From positions 1 through 34,024 of IMG/VR virus record IMGVR_UViG_3300037208_000028: a stretch of 34,024 nt of DNA; one strand, 5' to 3'. Position numbers and translations under genes: made by a program. Positions 6,815 to 15,468 of the stretch are shown here, piece after piece. Position 1 is the first letter of the stretch. Every line of letters begins with the position of its first letter. The DNA comes from a virus. The notes under the pieces are model-generated. The model was not told where the DNA came from, made no database searches, and worked only from the letters and a program-made list of their open reading frames with translations.

Positions 6815-8305
6815 CTACCAACCCTTCTTAGCTTTGGACGGGTCTATGGTGATAACGCCAGGAGGAGCGCCGCTCTGATCTTTGGGAGACGGTTTCCCCC
6901 TCATCTCGTCTTCGATGTCTTTTTGCGACTTATTGGCTGCATCCATGCTTGTCTTGCCGAGGGCCTTACCTGCTTGCACGACTTTCATCAATTCCCCAAC
7001 TTTCAGGTTTTCATCATGGATTCTTGCCATTATCTTTGCCTGGTCGATGGACACCGCGGCTATCCCAAGTGAGCCGGATTCGACCTTTGCTACTTCGTTT
7101 GAAAGGCTTGTGATAACAAGTTTGAGGGATGCGAGATCGCCAGACCCAACAAATTTAGCAAGCTCATTGACACCCATGTTGACAAAGCGGGGGTCGGTGA
7201 GGTTGTATTTTTTGGCAAGTTTTTCAACCAAGTTGGACTGCCCATCTATTCTGTTGACAAAGGTACTTATCAAGCCTTTCCTCTTCGTCACATCCTGTAA
7301 GGCCATTTGGCGGGCCTTAAACATGGCCTGCGCTGCTGCCGAGTCCGAGCCGGAATTACCTTTATTTTTTTCATACTTCGCGTAGCCCCTAGTAAAAGCG
7401 TTGCGGCTTTCTGCATCACGCCACGCAAAAGGCGGCATAGTTTTATTGCTTTCGTACTGCTCGAACCAGAAGTCTTTATCCTCTTGAGCCGCTTGAGCGA
7501 AACTTCCAGGAGCATTACTGCCTGCTTTTCGTCTCCCGGCTTCGGCTGCTTCGGCCTTTGGCCCGGCCACGTTGACCTGTATGTTTGCTCTGACCTGCTG
7601 ATTCGGCACTACTTTCGGCACATACTTGTTCTCCGGGCCTATCTCGAAGGTTGCGCTGAGTGCAGCGCCCTTTCCCGCCTTCGCAACCATCTCCTGAGAC
7701 ACCTTCATCGCCTCTTCGGGCGTGTCGTAGCCTTTCACCTTGTTCATGTTGAATAACTTTGATTCCGCCTCCTCGGCCCCCTTAACCATCCCGGTCTGTT
7801 TCTCTCCTCTAGCATCTATGGCGGCTTCCTGTAAAGCCTTCATGCGGTCTTGAGGGTTGGGAAGCTTCTGAATAGCCTTTAGCCTGTCTCCGAACTCGTT
7901 AAGGATCGGCGTGTTCGCCGAAGAGATGCCATCGAACAGCGCCCGCAGTCCAGGAGTGGGGGCTGTCTGTTTCAGGCCCTCAAGCCCTTTTGCTGCCGTG
8001 TCCGGGTCCTTCGAGTTCATCATGTCGAGGAAAGCATCGCCGATCTTTTCCGCCGTAATGGGATCGACACCCGGGTATCGTTGTGCAAGAGCGTTGTAAT
8101 GCTGTGTCTGGTGTTGCTGCTTTGTTTCTTCTTCCCGAGCCTTCAGAAAGTTGACCTTGTTGGCAAGGCGCTGAGTCTCTACCCGGTCCCCGAGGGTCGC
8201 TACGGCGATCATGTCCTGCGTCGTCGGCTGCTGGTAAACGTCCGAGAGCTTCACCTGTGGAGTCTGATTGTATTGAGGAAGGAAGTTCAACCAGTTGTCA
8301 GGCAT
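6815..8305 (-). CDS. Internal virion / ejection protein candidate
   Basis: A 496-residue protein if it starts at the ATG at 8305, which shares one base with the stop of the upstream gene (TGATG); a GTG six codons earlier (8323) is the alternative. The N-terminus is MPDNWLNFLPQYNQTP. The rest is hydrophilic and strongly helical, with long Gln/Lys/Glu stretches (EEETKQQHQTQHYNALAQRY) and an Ala/Lys-rich C-terminus. It has no membrane segment. Its size, composition and place between two Gly/Ala-rich proteins suit an internal head protein ejected with the DNA. No catalytic motif is visible, and the role is inferred from position. Confidence 0.5.
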   Translation of the reverse strand: MPDNWLNFLPQYNQTPQVKLSDVYQQPTTQDMIAVATLGDRVETQRLANKVNFLKAREEETKQQHQTQHYNALAQRYPGVDPITAEKIGDAFLDMMNSKDPDTAAKGLEGLKQTAPTPGLRALFDGISSANTPILNEFGDRLKAIQKLPNPQDRMKALQEAAIDARGEKQTGMVKGAEEAESKLFNMNKVKGYDTPEEAMKVSQEMVAKAGKGAALSATFEIGPENKYVPKVVPNQQVRANIQVNVAGPKAEAAEAGRRKAGSNAPGSFAQAAQEDKDFWFEQYESNKTMPPFAWRDAESRNAFTRGYAKYEKNKGNSGSDSAAAQAMFKARQMALQDVTKRKGLISTFVNRIDGQSNLVEKLAKKYNLTDPRFVNMGVNELAKFVGSGDLASLKLVITSLSNEVAKVESGSLGIAAVSIDQAKIMARIHDENLKVGELMKVVQAGKALGKTSMDAANKSQKDIEDEMRGKPSPKDQSGAPPGVITIDPSKAKKGW

Positions 8306-9405
8306 CAGTTCACCCCCGGCCACGTGCTTTGGAATCCCCCGACGCCCGAGAGCTGGTCAGAATATCCGCCGGAAGGGTTCTGATAGTTGTAGGCATTGAC
8401 GTTCAAGCCCTGCAGAGCCTGAGCGATGTTCTGCGAGTTCAGGTAGTTAAGGTACTGCCCGCCGGCCGTCGTGATACCATTGTTAGCGCCCGTGAGTCCC
8501 TGGCTCAATGCCGTACCTTGCGCCGCTATGCCTCCCGCCGCCGACTGTCCGCCCTGGGCCGCATACCCGCCCGCCGTGGTGGCCGCGCCGCTCTGAATAT
8601 TGGCAAGGGTCGTGTTGGCGCTCTGCCCCGAGCCCCCGACGTTGCCCGTCAGGTAGCCGTAAATCATGTTCCGGGGCTGAATCTGGTTCGTGTTGTAGTT
8701 CTGCGCCGCCTGGTTGTAGTAGGTCGGTTCCAGGGTGCCCGCAAGGTAATTAGAGATAGAAGACGCCATGTTGCCGCTTCCGTAGTTGCCCGCGGCGGCG
8801 TTCTGCGAGGCAAGTACGCCGTTGGCGAACGTCGAGGCATTCTGCAGCCCGGTGTCGGTATTCGGGTTGTAGCTGAATTGCGGGATGTTCGTCAGGTAGT
8901 TCGCGGGAAGCCCGCCGGTCGAGATCGCGTTGGACGTCGTGCCGGCTGCCGCCTGCTGCTGCTGGATGCTCTGAAGCTGTGTAAGCTGCTGTTCAGCCTG
9001 AGAATAGGCGCCCGCATACTTCGTCGCAAGGTCGCCGTGGAAGCCGCCCAAATAGGCTTGAAGGCTGGCTATCTGTTGCGTTATCTGATCGGGGGTGGCC
9101 CCGGCAGGCGTGCCCGCGATGGCTCCGACCCCCGACGTTGCGGGTGCCGAGTACGCGCCCCCGGTATCCGCGCCCTGACCGGTCAGCAGATAGTTCAGGT
9201 AGTTATAATTCCCGAGGCCGCTCTGCGTGTAGGGCTGTAGGGTTGCGGCTGCCGACTGTGAGCCTCCGAAAGCGGTCTGCATGGCCGCCGATTCCCCGGT
9301 CATGGCCGCTTGCGCTGCGTTCGCCGCGCTGTTGGAGCCCACGATGGCGTTGCCTGCGCCGGTAGCAACTCCCGAGCCGCCTATTGCTATCGCTGCCCAT
9401 GTCAT
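8305..9405 (-). CDS. Ala/Gly/Gln-rich virion protein, ejection protein candidate
   Basis: A 366-residue protein beginning MTWAAIAIGGSGVATGAG, an N-terminus typical of phage ejection (DNA transfer) proteins, which often open with a small-residue hydrophobic helix. The body is rich in Ala, Gly, Gln, Asn and Tyr (SGLGNYNYLNYLLTGQG; QYLNYLNSQNIAQALQGLN) and poor in charge. The start overlaps the cupin stop as ATGA and has AAGGAG upstream. The C-terminal coding end is coupled to the next gene by TGATG. It is first of three consecutive large genes that I interpret as internal virion proteins, equivalent in order to the P22 gp7-gp20-gp16 group. Confidence 0.6.
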   Translation of the reverse strand: MTWAAIAIGGSGVATGAGNAIVGSNSAANAAQAAMTGESAAMQTAFGGSQSAAATLQPYTQSGLGNYNYLNYLLTGQGADTGGAYSAPATSGVGAIAGTPAGATPDQITQQIASLQAYLGGFHGDLATKYAGAYSQAEQQLTQLQSIQQQQAAAGTTSNAISTGGLPANYLTNIPQFSYNPNTDTGLQNASTFANGVLASQNAAAGNYGSGNMASSISNYLAGTLEPTYYNQAAQNYNTNQIQPRNMIYGYLTGNVGGSGQSANTTLANIQSGAATTAGGYAAQGGQSAAGGIAAQGTALSQGLTGANNGITTAGGQYLNYLNSQNIAQALQGLNVNAYNYQNPSGGYSDQLSGVGGFQSTWPGVN

Positions 9406-9893
9406 GATATCTCTCCTTGTCCGCCTTCTATCTCAATCGTCCTGTCGGCAGGCGTCAGTTCGTCAAAGGTTTTTGCGACAATCTCGTCCTCTATCTTGTC
9501 GATGTCCGTTTCTCTTGTAGCGTGAACGGTTGTCCAGACAACCTCGGTGTGACAAAAGACTATCCTTTTGGTCCCTGCCTTGGTGATGAATGATGCAGGT
9601 CCCGTAACCGTCCGCCGTCCTTCCTCTTCGATGATCGTGACCGTGCCCCGCAGGATAAAAGCGGGGTGAGAATATTTGTGAATCTTGGTGATGGCCAGGT
9701 AGCCAGGAGGCATGGTAATCTCCCTGACGTACATCCCTTCGGCAAAGGTATGCTTGAGCGGGGCGCTGTCGCCTATCATGGCGCCCGGCAGGCTCCTCAT
9801 GCGTTCTTCCGCCGCCATGATCTTCTCTCTGTATTCCGCGAACGAGAGAGGGGTGTTCTCAATAATCTCTATGGCGTTGCTTGCCTCGTTCAT
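9402..9893 (-). CDS. Cupin-domain protein
   Basis: A 163-residue protein. ATG at 9893 is preferred over the GTG at 9896; AGAGGGG lies just upstream. Residues about 55-130 form a small beta-barrel pattern: REITMPPGYLAITK, then H72-K-Y-S-H76, AFILRGTVTII (the Gly turn of cupin motif 1), GPASFITKAGTKRIVFCH115 and TTVH124 as motif 2. The His residues could hold a metal. The C-terminal part is acidic. Cupin proteins are frequent in phage tail-fibre regions and may be structural or act on small molecules or sugars; the reaction cannot be told. It lies between a fibre-like gene and an ejection gene, coupled to both. Confidence 0.75.
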   Translation of the reverse strand: MNEASNAIEIIENTPLSFAEYREKIMAAEERMRSLPGAMIGDSAPLKHTFAEGMYVREITMPPGYLAITKIHKYSHPAFILRGTVTIIEEEGRRTVTGPASFITKAGTKRIVFCHTEVVWTTVHATRETDIDKIEDEIVAKTFDELTPADRTIEIEGGQGEIS

Positions 9894-9902
9894 CACGCCC
9901 CT

Positions 9903-10565
9903 CTATGGCAATGTCGCATAATTAATTCCCCCAGTCAGAGTTCTCGTCATCTTGTGCCATCCTCCGGCTACCCACACGTTAAGGGGATTGTTGGAGTCGG
10001 CGCTTGGGTCCAGATACATGCAGTCTTCCATGACTCCCGTTCCCGCATTGACCGCAGAAATAACCAACGAGCTTCCACTCCCGACTCCCGTGTTGCCCGC
10101 CCTGATCTCCCCGAGAAGGTTTGCTGTGGCTGCGTCCCTTATCGCTATCCTTGCAACGTCGGTTGACGTATCGATGTTAATTCCAAGTCCATCTATACCG
10201 AAGGAGATACCCGCCTCGCTGCTCAAACTCAGCACGGGGTTGCAGGTTGCATAGGTGGCGTCAGTGGCGTTTTGTATCTCTATCCCGCCAGTACCGTTAA
10301 ATAATATCCGCCAGTAAGGGTAAGCCCCAGTGTTACCGAGGGCGCAAAATCTCAGTTCCAAGGTGGAGCCTGCCGCACCTCCGAAAACATTCACCACTGA
10401 GTTTCCCGGCCCTAAGAGAAGCTGGCTCACATACTGATTGAGCGTTTGCCAGTAGCCGTACCCCGTGTTTATAAAGCCGTTCACCGCCGTGACGAGCTGG
10501 CTGAACCACGTCTGCCAGCGGGGATCGGCCGGGGGGATGTTGGGAGAAGGTGCGGGACCGAGCAT
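9903..10565 (-). CDS. Virion-associated / fibre-like protein, unknown family
   Basis: A 220-residue protein starting MLGPAPSPNIPPADPRWQTW. A short helical N-terminal part (FSQLVTAVNGFINTGYGYWQTL) is followed by a beta-rich region with many Gly, Asn and Ser (GAAGSTLELRFCALGN, GTGGIEIQNATDAT, SSLVISAVNAGTGVM). It ends with NVWVAGGWHKM, like the terminal repeats of fibre-type proteins. Unlike its upstream neighbours it has no signal peptide. The start shares one base with the stop of the previous gene (TGATG). Probably a tail-tip or fibre component, by composition and position only. Confidence 0.5.
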   Translation of the reverse strand: MLGPAPSPNIPPADPRWQTWFSQLVTAVNGFINTGYGYWQTLNQYVSQLLLGPGNSVVNVFGGAAGSTLELRFCALGNTGAYPYWRILFNGTGGIEIQNATDATYATCNPVLSLSSEAGISFGIDGLGINIDTSTDVARIAIRDAATANLLGEIRAGNTGVGSGSSLVISAVNAGTGVMEDCMYLDPSADSNNPLNVWVAGGWHKMTRTLTGGINYATLP

Positions 10566-10972
10566 CAGAATTTCATCCCTATTCCTATTCTGGCATTATT
10601 TCCTACGCACGCGCCCTCGGTGATCGTGATGGCGACGGAGAAGTACTGCCGGTTGACGATACGCTTATAGCCATGGTCTTCCTTCGGGGGCAGCATCCAC
10701 GTCGTGAGCCAATACAGGGGGATGACGGCGGCAAAGTATTTATTGACCGTCTGGACTGAAGGATGGGGGCCGAGAAGCACGTTTGTCTCATGCCAATTAT
10801 CCGGGTTGGCAGCAACATACCTGCTTTGCGCCCAATCCACGCCGAGGAGCGCCGTGTCGACCGCGAGCATGGCAAGGTCCGTCTTACCCAAGGGGGCGAA
10901 CCATTCACCTGCTCTCGCGGAGAGGGGGACGGCGAGAAAGATCAAAAGAAAGAGGGCTGCAGTCCTCATCAT
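10565..10972 (-). CDS. Signal-peptide protein with hydrophobic segments, unknown function
   Basis: A 135-residue protein. ATG at 10972 overlaps the previous stop as ATGA; a second ATG follows at once. Residues 1-21 are a signal peptide (MMRTAALFLLIFLAVPLSARA). The mature part has a hydrophobic, acidic helix (LAMLAVDTALLGVDWAQSRYV), then a Trp-His-Glu-Thr-Asn pattern, LLGPHPS and VNKYFAAVIPLYWLTTWML, a second membrane-like stretch. This D-W-x-Q-x-R ... E-x-N-x-x-L-G-x-x-P-S layout is familiar from small phage and bacterial membrane proteins, but I know of no established function. It may be an envelope protein made late in infection rather than a virion part. Confidence 0.55.
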   Translation of the reverse strand: MMRTAALFLLIFLAVPLSARAGEWFAPLGKTDLAMLAVDTALLGVDWAQSRYVAANPDNWHETNVLLGPHPSVQTVNKYFAAVIPLYWLTTWMLPPKEDHGYKRIVNRQYFSVAITITEGACVGNNARIGIGMKF

Positions 10973-12021
10973 TGCTTCTTCAGGAAAAAGGCGTAAATCG
11001 TATTCGGTTGGGTAGCTGTCGCTCCTGTGACAATACTGTTCAGCGTCAGGGTGCCACTACCGGTGACTTCTACAATAACTGCCATTGACAGATTCGCGCC
11101 ATAATTGGGCAATGCCACACCTGTTACTCCATTACCGCCGGATGGAGGCATAAAAGTTGCTGAAGACGTCCCTGTGGCGGTTGGGTAGAGTCCCACCGCG
11201 GTGTTGACGGTAGTAGACTGCGAGCCCACTGCGGCATATAAAAAAGCCAGAATCCTGTCTCCTACCGTGACCTGCCCCAAGGAAAGGCTCGTGGTCGTGG
11301 AGGTCCCGGTATTACTTGCCTCTCCCGTCATGGCCAGGTTCGTCGCCGTGCCCAGGTAAACGCGCGGTAACGAATCGTTGGTTGCCGTGATGATGCCCGT
11401 CGAGATCGCCGACAGGCCCGAGTCCAGGGTGCCCGAGTCCCAGGTGACCGTGACTGTGGTCACGACAGGAGAACCCCCCGTGCTTGACGTTGCGACCGTG
11501 CCGTAAATGGTTCCTGCCGACACGACGGCCTTGACACGCTGACTTGTCGCAAAGACGGCCGTCTGATTGCCCGGCGTGGTGAACTGCGTGGCGTTTATAT
11601 ACGTGAAGACCTGCGTATACAGTATCCATTGGGCGCCTACATTGGCCGTGTTTGGCATGGAGGAGACGTTGTCTCTCGTCCAGATGGAGACGCCGTTCTG
11701 GTCATAGAGGGCAAATTTGTAATAACCGGACAGCCACACGTCGCCTTCGCCGTTGGTATCGAGGATAACCGGGTTTGCGTTGGCCGTCCCGCCCGTAGAG
11801 TCGGTGTAGGTGGCCTTCAAATAGGCCGAGCCCGCCCCGCAAGTTGTTCCGGCCTGGCAGGTATAGAGCTGACAGCCGGAGCAGGGCGTGCCCGTGCCTA
11901 TCTCGAAAGCTTTAAATCTAGGATACGGCGCGATGCTCACGGACTGAGCGAAGGCGCTGCCGGCGAGAAGCAAAAGGCCGAATATAGAAATAAGGATTTT
12001 CTTATATCTAGATGTGATCAT
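10969..12021 (-). CDS. Fibre-like protein with signal peptide
   Basis: A 350-residue protein. ATG at 12021 is chosen over an upstream start at 12171 because it overlaps the gp10-like stop (ATGA), has AGGAG upstream and opens a clean signal peptide (residues 1-25, cut after AFA). The mature N-terminus (IAPYPRFKAFEIGTGTP) holds a Cys cluster (C-S-G-C, then C and C within about 15 residues). A segment with NANPVILDTNGEGDVWLSG follows, a recurrent fibre motif; then come Thr/Ser/Val-rich repeats to the end. The early Cys could form disulphides if exported. Likely a receptor-interacting protein. Confidence 0.6.
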   Translation of the reverse strand: MITSRYKKILISIFGLLLLAGSAFAQSVSIAPYPRFKAFEIGTGTPCSGCQLYTCQAGTTCGAGSAYLKATYTDSTGGTANANPVILDTNGEGDVWLSGYYKFALYDQNGVSIWTRDNVSSMPNTANVGAQWILYTQVFTYINATQFTTPGNQTAVFATSQRVKAVVSAGTIYGTVATSSTGGSPVVTTVTVTWDSGTLDSGLSAISTGIITATNDSLPRVYLGTATNLAMTGEASNTGTSTTTSLSLGQVTVGDRILAFLYAAVGSQSTTVNTAVGLYPTATGTSSATFMPPSGGNGVTGVALPNYGANLSMAVIVEVTGSGTLTLNSIVTGATATQPNTIYAFFLKKQ

Positions 12022-13478
12022 TCTGCATAGGCTCCTATCAAAACTTTTTTTACGGGATCGCTTATCGACACACGAAAAGTCCTGCTCCTCGAACAGCCGA
12101 GCCGCCGCCATATGGCACGGGCCCTGTACTCTCCCTGCTTGCCGATGCTCGCAAGATAGTCGCTGCTCCACGTATGCCCGCCGTCGTCGCTCCAGGAGAG
12201 CGCTGCAGAAGGACTCGGCGCAAGGCTGTTCCCGACGCCCGTTTCCAGGTCGAGAATGAACCGCTTGAAAAAGAGATTGCTGAGGTTCTTGGCGTCATAG
12301 ACGGGCTGAAAGACTCTCGTGCTGACTATCGGGTCTCCGATGTCCTGATAAGTGTTCCCGCTCATCTGGTAGATGTTCCCGCTCTCGTAATCGCCCACGA
12401 GATGCAAGCCGTTGAAATTGGCGTAGCAGTTGCTCACGTGCCTGGCCGTGGCGTAAGGGTTTCCCGTCCAGCCCGAGCGCTCGTGCCAGAACTTCGTTGT
12501 CGCGTCGTAGCACCACGTGGCATTCGCAGTCGGAAAGGTCAGGACCCAAAACTCATGTCCCCCGTCCGCATAGCAGTAGCCGAAAGCATCGCTGACCGTG
12601 CTGTACTGGCTCCAGAGGTAGGCTATGGGAGGCGGCACGATCTGCTCGGGCGTGAAGGTCTGGCCGCTGATGTACGCGGCGCCGAGCATCCCGCCGCTGT
12701 CGTTCTCCCGCGGCGACAACAGGAAGAAGATGCCGTTTGATCCTCTCGATATGCTGGCAGGCGCCGGGGTCCCGAAGTCGAAGACGGCGTTTGTCTGCCG
12801 CTGAAAAGGGAAGCCGACGCTCGGGGAAGTACCCGCGTCGAACCAGCACTCGGAGGAGTACTGCTTGATGAACCAGAGCTGCTGCTGAAGGTTCGCAATG
12901 CCTTGAATGAAGTCGGCAACCGCCGAGACGGGGGATTCCGACAGGCTGTTCCATGTCGTGCCATCGTAAAGGTCCGAGGCGTACCCCGTCATGCTGCCCG
13001 ATGGCGCGACGACAAAATAACCGTCGATGTAGGCAAGGGCTATGGGATTGCCCGGCCAGCCGCCCCCGGATATCGTGCTGAAGGCGGCCGTGTTGACGTT
13101 GTAAACGTAGCCGTTGACGCCGTCGGTAATCATGAGCTGGTTGCCCCCGGCCCCGGCCACGGTGAGCGCGTTGTCGCTCATGAGGACCCGGCCCGTCGAA
13201 GTGGTCAACTGTCCGAGCGAAGCGGATACCACTCCGAGGGCCGTAATGGAGTAGAGCTGACCCGCCACGACAACAAAGAGGAGGCCCTTGAATACGTGCA
13301 TTCCCCTGACAACGGACGCGCCGGCCGATGTCCAGAGGGACAGCCCCGGCGTGCCGATGAGAGCGACGGGACCCTTTGAAGTCTTCGGGGAGAGTTCGGG
13401 GTAAAAATTGATGAGCCTAGATGCGTCGAGGGTGGGTGACCTTCCTACGTATCCGGGTTCACACAAAGGCAGGCGCAT
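12018..13478 (-). CDS. Packaged-DNA stabilisation protein, P22 gp10-like
   Basis: A 486-residue protein that matches the P22 gp10 type, the tail factor that closes the portal channel below gp4 after packaging. Visible signs are the N-terminal RSPTLDASRLINFYPELSP, repeated beta-propeller-like blades (VVRGMHVFKGLLFVVVAGQLY; NPIALAYIDGYFVVAP; QQQLWFIKQYSSECWF) and the C-terminal pattern LSWSDDGGHTWS ... RRLGCSRSRTFRVSISDP, which is characteristic of the family. Length is close to P22 gp10 (472). It directly follows the gp4-like gene: the upstream TAG abuts the ATG. Confidence 0.82.
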   Translation of the reverse strand: MRLPLCEPGYVGRSPTLDASRLINFYPELSPKTSKGPVALIGTPGLSLWTSAGASVVRGMHVFKGLLFVVVAGQLYSITALGVVSASLGQLTTSTGRVLMSDNALTVAGAGGNQLMITDGVNGYVYNVNTAAFSTISGGGWPGNPIALAYIDGYFVVAPSGSMTGYASDLYDGTTWNSLSESPVSAVADFIQGIANLQQQLWFIKQYSSECWFDAGTSPSVGFPFQRQTNAVFDFGTPAPASISRGSNGIFFLLSPRENDSGGMLGAAYISGQTFTPEQIVPPPIAYLWSQYSTVSDAFGYCYADGGHEFWVLTFPTANATWCYDATTKFWHERSGWTGNPYATARHVSNCYANFNGLHLVGDYESGNIYQMSGNTYQDIGDPIVSTRVFQPVYDAKNLSNLFFKRFILDLETGVGNSLAPSPSAALSWSDDGGHTWSSDYLASIGKQGEYRARAIWRRLGCSRSRTFRVSISDPVKKVLIGAYAE

Positions 13479-14225
13479 CTATCTGCTCCAATTCCAACCG
13501 AAGTCGAGTATATTGTCAAAGTTGCCCCGCCTGCCGGGGATCTCCATATCGCAGGTGACCTGCTTCGCGTTCATCGTCATGACCACCTGCTCGGCCTCTC
13601 TCCGCAAGGCTTCCAGGTCTGCCGGGAAGGGGCCGCCGTCGTCGTGATATTGGCGCCAGAGACGCTTTGCCAGGCTGTATTCGAGAAATTCATAGTAGGC
13701 CGATTGGAAAGTGATGGTGTCGGTCGGGTTGACAAGCTCGGTCAAGGGCTTCTGCTCGCCGATGAAAAGGGTATAGGTGTCGGCGCTGTCCGGGGTGGGG
13801 TAGAGCCAGACGGTCCCGGTCTGCGTCGCCTGCTGCGTGAGTCCTGGGTCGTAATAGAGCGCGACGGGCTGCGCGGTGTCGAGTGACTTTGTCTCGATGC
13901 CGTTCCATTCTTCCAGGGTCAGGATATCGAGCCCGATGTCCTCGCCCTCACTCAACCGGATAAAGGCGTCGGTGATCTTGGAGGGCTTCGACGTGTTGAA
14001 GTTCCCGCCTACCCCGATCGTGTAGGACTGCTGCCCCGAGACGAGGGTGAAATTTTCCATAATGGCGGCCAGGATCATGAGCGAGCGGGCTGAGCAGGCG
14101 TCAATGAACATATTGAGTTTGTTGACGGCGTCCTGGATTTCGTCCGGGGCCGGACTTTCGCTCTTGGCTATCGCGCCGATGTCCTGAAAAACGTACTTGA
14201 TGATATCCTGTATCTTGAGGATCAT
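13479..14225 (-). CDS. Tail adaptor / head completion protein, P22 gp4-like
   Basis: A 248-residue protein. The helical N-terminus (LKIQDIIKYVFQDIGAIAKSESP, then DAVNKLNMFIDACSAR) and the central block YTIGVGGNFNTSKPSKITDAFIR are typical of the gp4-like portal-binding adaptors of podoviruses. The C-terminal helix (ADLEALRREAEQVVMTMNAKQV) agrees with this. Adaptors bind the portal ring and recruit the gp10-like protein, whose gene follows. It overlaps the acetyltransferase stop as ATGA. Length is greater than P22 gp4 (166) but usual for environmental relatives. Confidence 0.8.
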   Translation of the reverse strand: MILKIQDIIKYVFQDIGAIAKSESPAPDEIQDAVNKLNMFIDACSARSLMILAAIMENFTLVSGQQSYTIGVGGNFNTSKPSKITDAFIRLSEGEDIGLDILTLEEWNGIETKSLDTAQPVALYYDPGLTQQATQTGTVWLYPTPDSADTYTLFIGEQKPLTELVNPTDTITFQSAYYEFLEYSLAKRLWRQYHDDGGPFPADLEALRREAEQVVMTMNAKQVTCDMEIPGRRGNFDNILDFGWNWSR

Positions 14226-14839
14226 TTAACCCTCTTCGCCGGGCATCCGATATAGGTGCCGGGCTTGGTAATGTCTTTGACGACGACGGCCCCCATGCCG
14301 ATAGTCACGTCATCGCAGATCTTCACTTTCTGCTTGCACGTCGATCTCGCCCCGAAATAGACGCGGTCCCCGATACGGCAGTCGCCCATGATCATGGCGC
14401 CCGGCGCCGTGGTGAAATAATCACCCGCAACCGAGTCGTGGCCGATGACCGTGCCGATGTTCAGATAAGAGTGCTTGCCGATATGAGAGTGGCAGACGAT
14501 GACGCAGTTGGCGGAGATCACCGAGCCCTCGCCCATGGCGAAGGTCGACGGATGCAGGAGCTGCGCTGAATCATGGACGTAAGACCAAAAGCTCGTGCCT
14601 TTCGGAAGCCGGCGGACTATGTTCTCTCTCGCATGGGGTTCATTCACGGCCACGACGATCTCGAAACTCCCGGGGTTGAAGAGTCCGAACCTGAAGATGT
14701 TGTCCTGGGTCAGCCTGAATACCTCGTGCTGATCTTCGGGCCAGTACTTGTCGTCCACGAAGCACGGCATGCCATAATCCCCGGTGAGCGCCCGTATGTC
14801 ATGGCTGGACCCGCCCGCTCCGATAAGCGCCCGCCTCAT
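14222..14839 (-). CDS. NeuD/PglD-type sugar O/N-acyltransferase
   Basis: A 205-residue left-handed beta-helix acyltransferase. The N-terminus (MRRALIGAGGSSHDIRAL) is the small Rossmann-like domain typical of NeuD/PglD proteins, and the domain ends near FEIVVAVNEPHARENIV. From about residue 100 the hexapeptide repeats begin: EGSVISANCVIVCHSHIGKHSYLNIGT, then the conserved GHDS with a catalytic-type His. It ends VVVKDITKPGTYIGCPAKRVK, the standard end of this family. Such enzymes transfer an acetyl group from acetyl-CoA to an amino sugar. The gene is coupled by ATGA to the aminotransferase and to the tail adaptor. Confidence 0.85.
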   Translation of the reverse strand: MRRALIGAGGSSHDIRALTGDYGMPCFVDDKYWPEDQHEVFRLTQDNIFRFGLFNPGSFEIVVAVNEPHARENIVRRLPKGTSFWSYVHDSAQLLHPSTFAMGEGSVISANCVIVCHSHIGKHSYLNIGTVIGHDSVAGDYFTTAPGAMIMGDCRIGDRVYFGARSTCKQKVKICDDVTIGMGAVVVKDITKPGTYIGCPAKRVK

Positions 14840-15468
14840 GGCGTCACCCGATAGACCGGGAATTGCGAGAGGTCCGGGTACGGCAGCTCGATGTCCTCGT
14901 TCTCCTTCGGGTTCCCTTTCAGGTCGTAGAACTGGCCCATCAGGAGCAGCCCGCGGGCCGCTATCTCCGGCATCATGTAGAAGTTCCAGCCGAGCATGTC
15001 AAAATTGTCATCGTGATACGAACACTCACGACGTCCCGAGTATCGCGCCCTCTTGAACCAGAGCCACGCCTGATAATCGTCGGTCAGGATCGCGCCGCCC
15101 TTGCCGAGTTTCAGGTGCTTGTAGGGGCCGGTGAAGGAAAGGCACATGAACGAGCCGGGAATGAACATGCCTGTCGTGAATCGCAGCGCGGAATCCCAAA
15201 CACGGGAGCCTTCTATGAGGTAGGCCCCCTTCAAGGCTGTACCGTCGACAGGTTGAAAAGCGATTTTGCCACCAGCATGAAGAATCTCACAGGGTACCGA
15301 CGGATAGGTACGGGCGGGGATGCTGACTTTTTTGCCCCTTATATCATCCCGCATGAGCGCGAGAAAGATCGCATTGCTCCCGTTGTCGATGGCCACTGCG
15401 TACTTCGCGCCGGTATAGGCAGCAAGCGCGTTCTCGAATTCTGCCGTGATATCGTGGGGATTCTTCAT
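14836..15468 (-). CDS. Short DegT/DnrJ/EryC1-type sugar aminotransferase
   Basis: A 210-residue protein of the PLP-dependent sugar aminotransferase family. It shows EFENALAAYTGAKYAVAIDNG (start of the large domain with the phosphate-binding SNA), VSIPARTYPSVPCEILHAGG, D92 in the position of the pyridine-nitrogen Asp, and K117 in SFTGPYKHLKLGKGGAIL, the usual place of the PLP Schiff-base lysine. Family members are about 360-400 residues long; this one ends soon after GGAILTDD and lacks the usual C-terminal domain. No frameshift is apparent, because its stop overlaps the next start. It may be a compact active form or may need a host partner. Confidence 0.78.
   Translation of the reverse strand: MKNPHDITAEFENALAAYTGAKYAVAIDNGSNAIFLALMRDDIRGKKVSIPARTYPSVPCEILHAGGKIAFQPVDGTALKGAYLIEGSRVWDSALRFTTGMFIPGSFMCLSFTGPYKHLKLGKGGAILTDDYQAWLWFKRARYSGRRECSYHDDNFDMLGWNFYMMPEIAARGLLLMGQFYDLKGNPKENEDIELPYPDLSQFPVYRVTP

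Noticed and set aside
8257-9240. Long Arg-rich plus-strand ORF
   Set aside because: Antisense of the Ala/Gly/Gln-rich virion gene; no RBS, codon composition of a shadow.
12022-12171. N-terminal extension of the fibre-like gene
   Set aside because: It lies inside the gp10-like gene and would hide the signal peptide; the ATG at 12021 has an RBS and an ATGA overlap.
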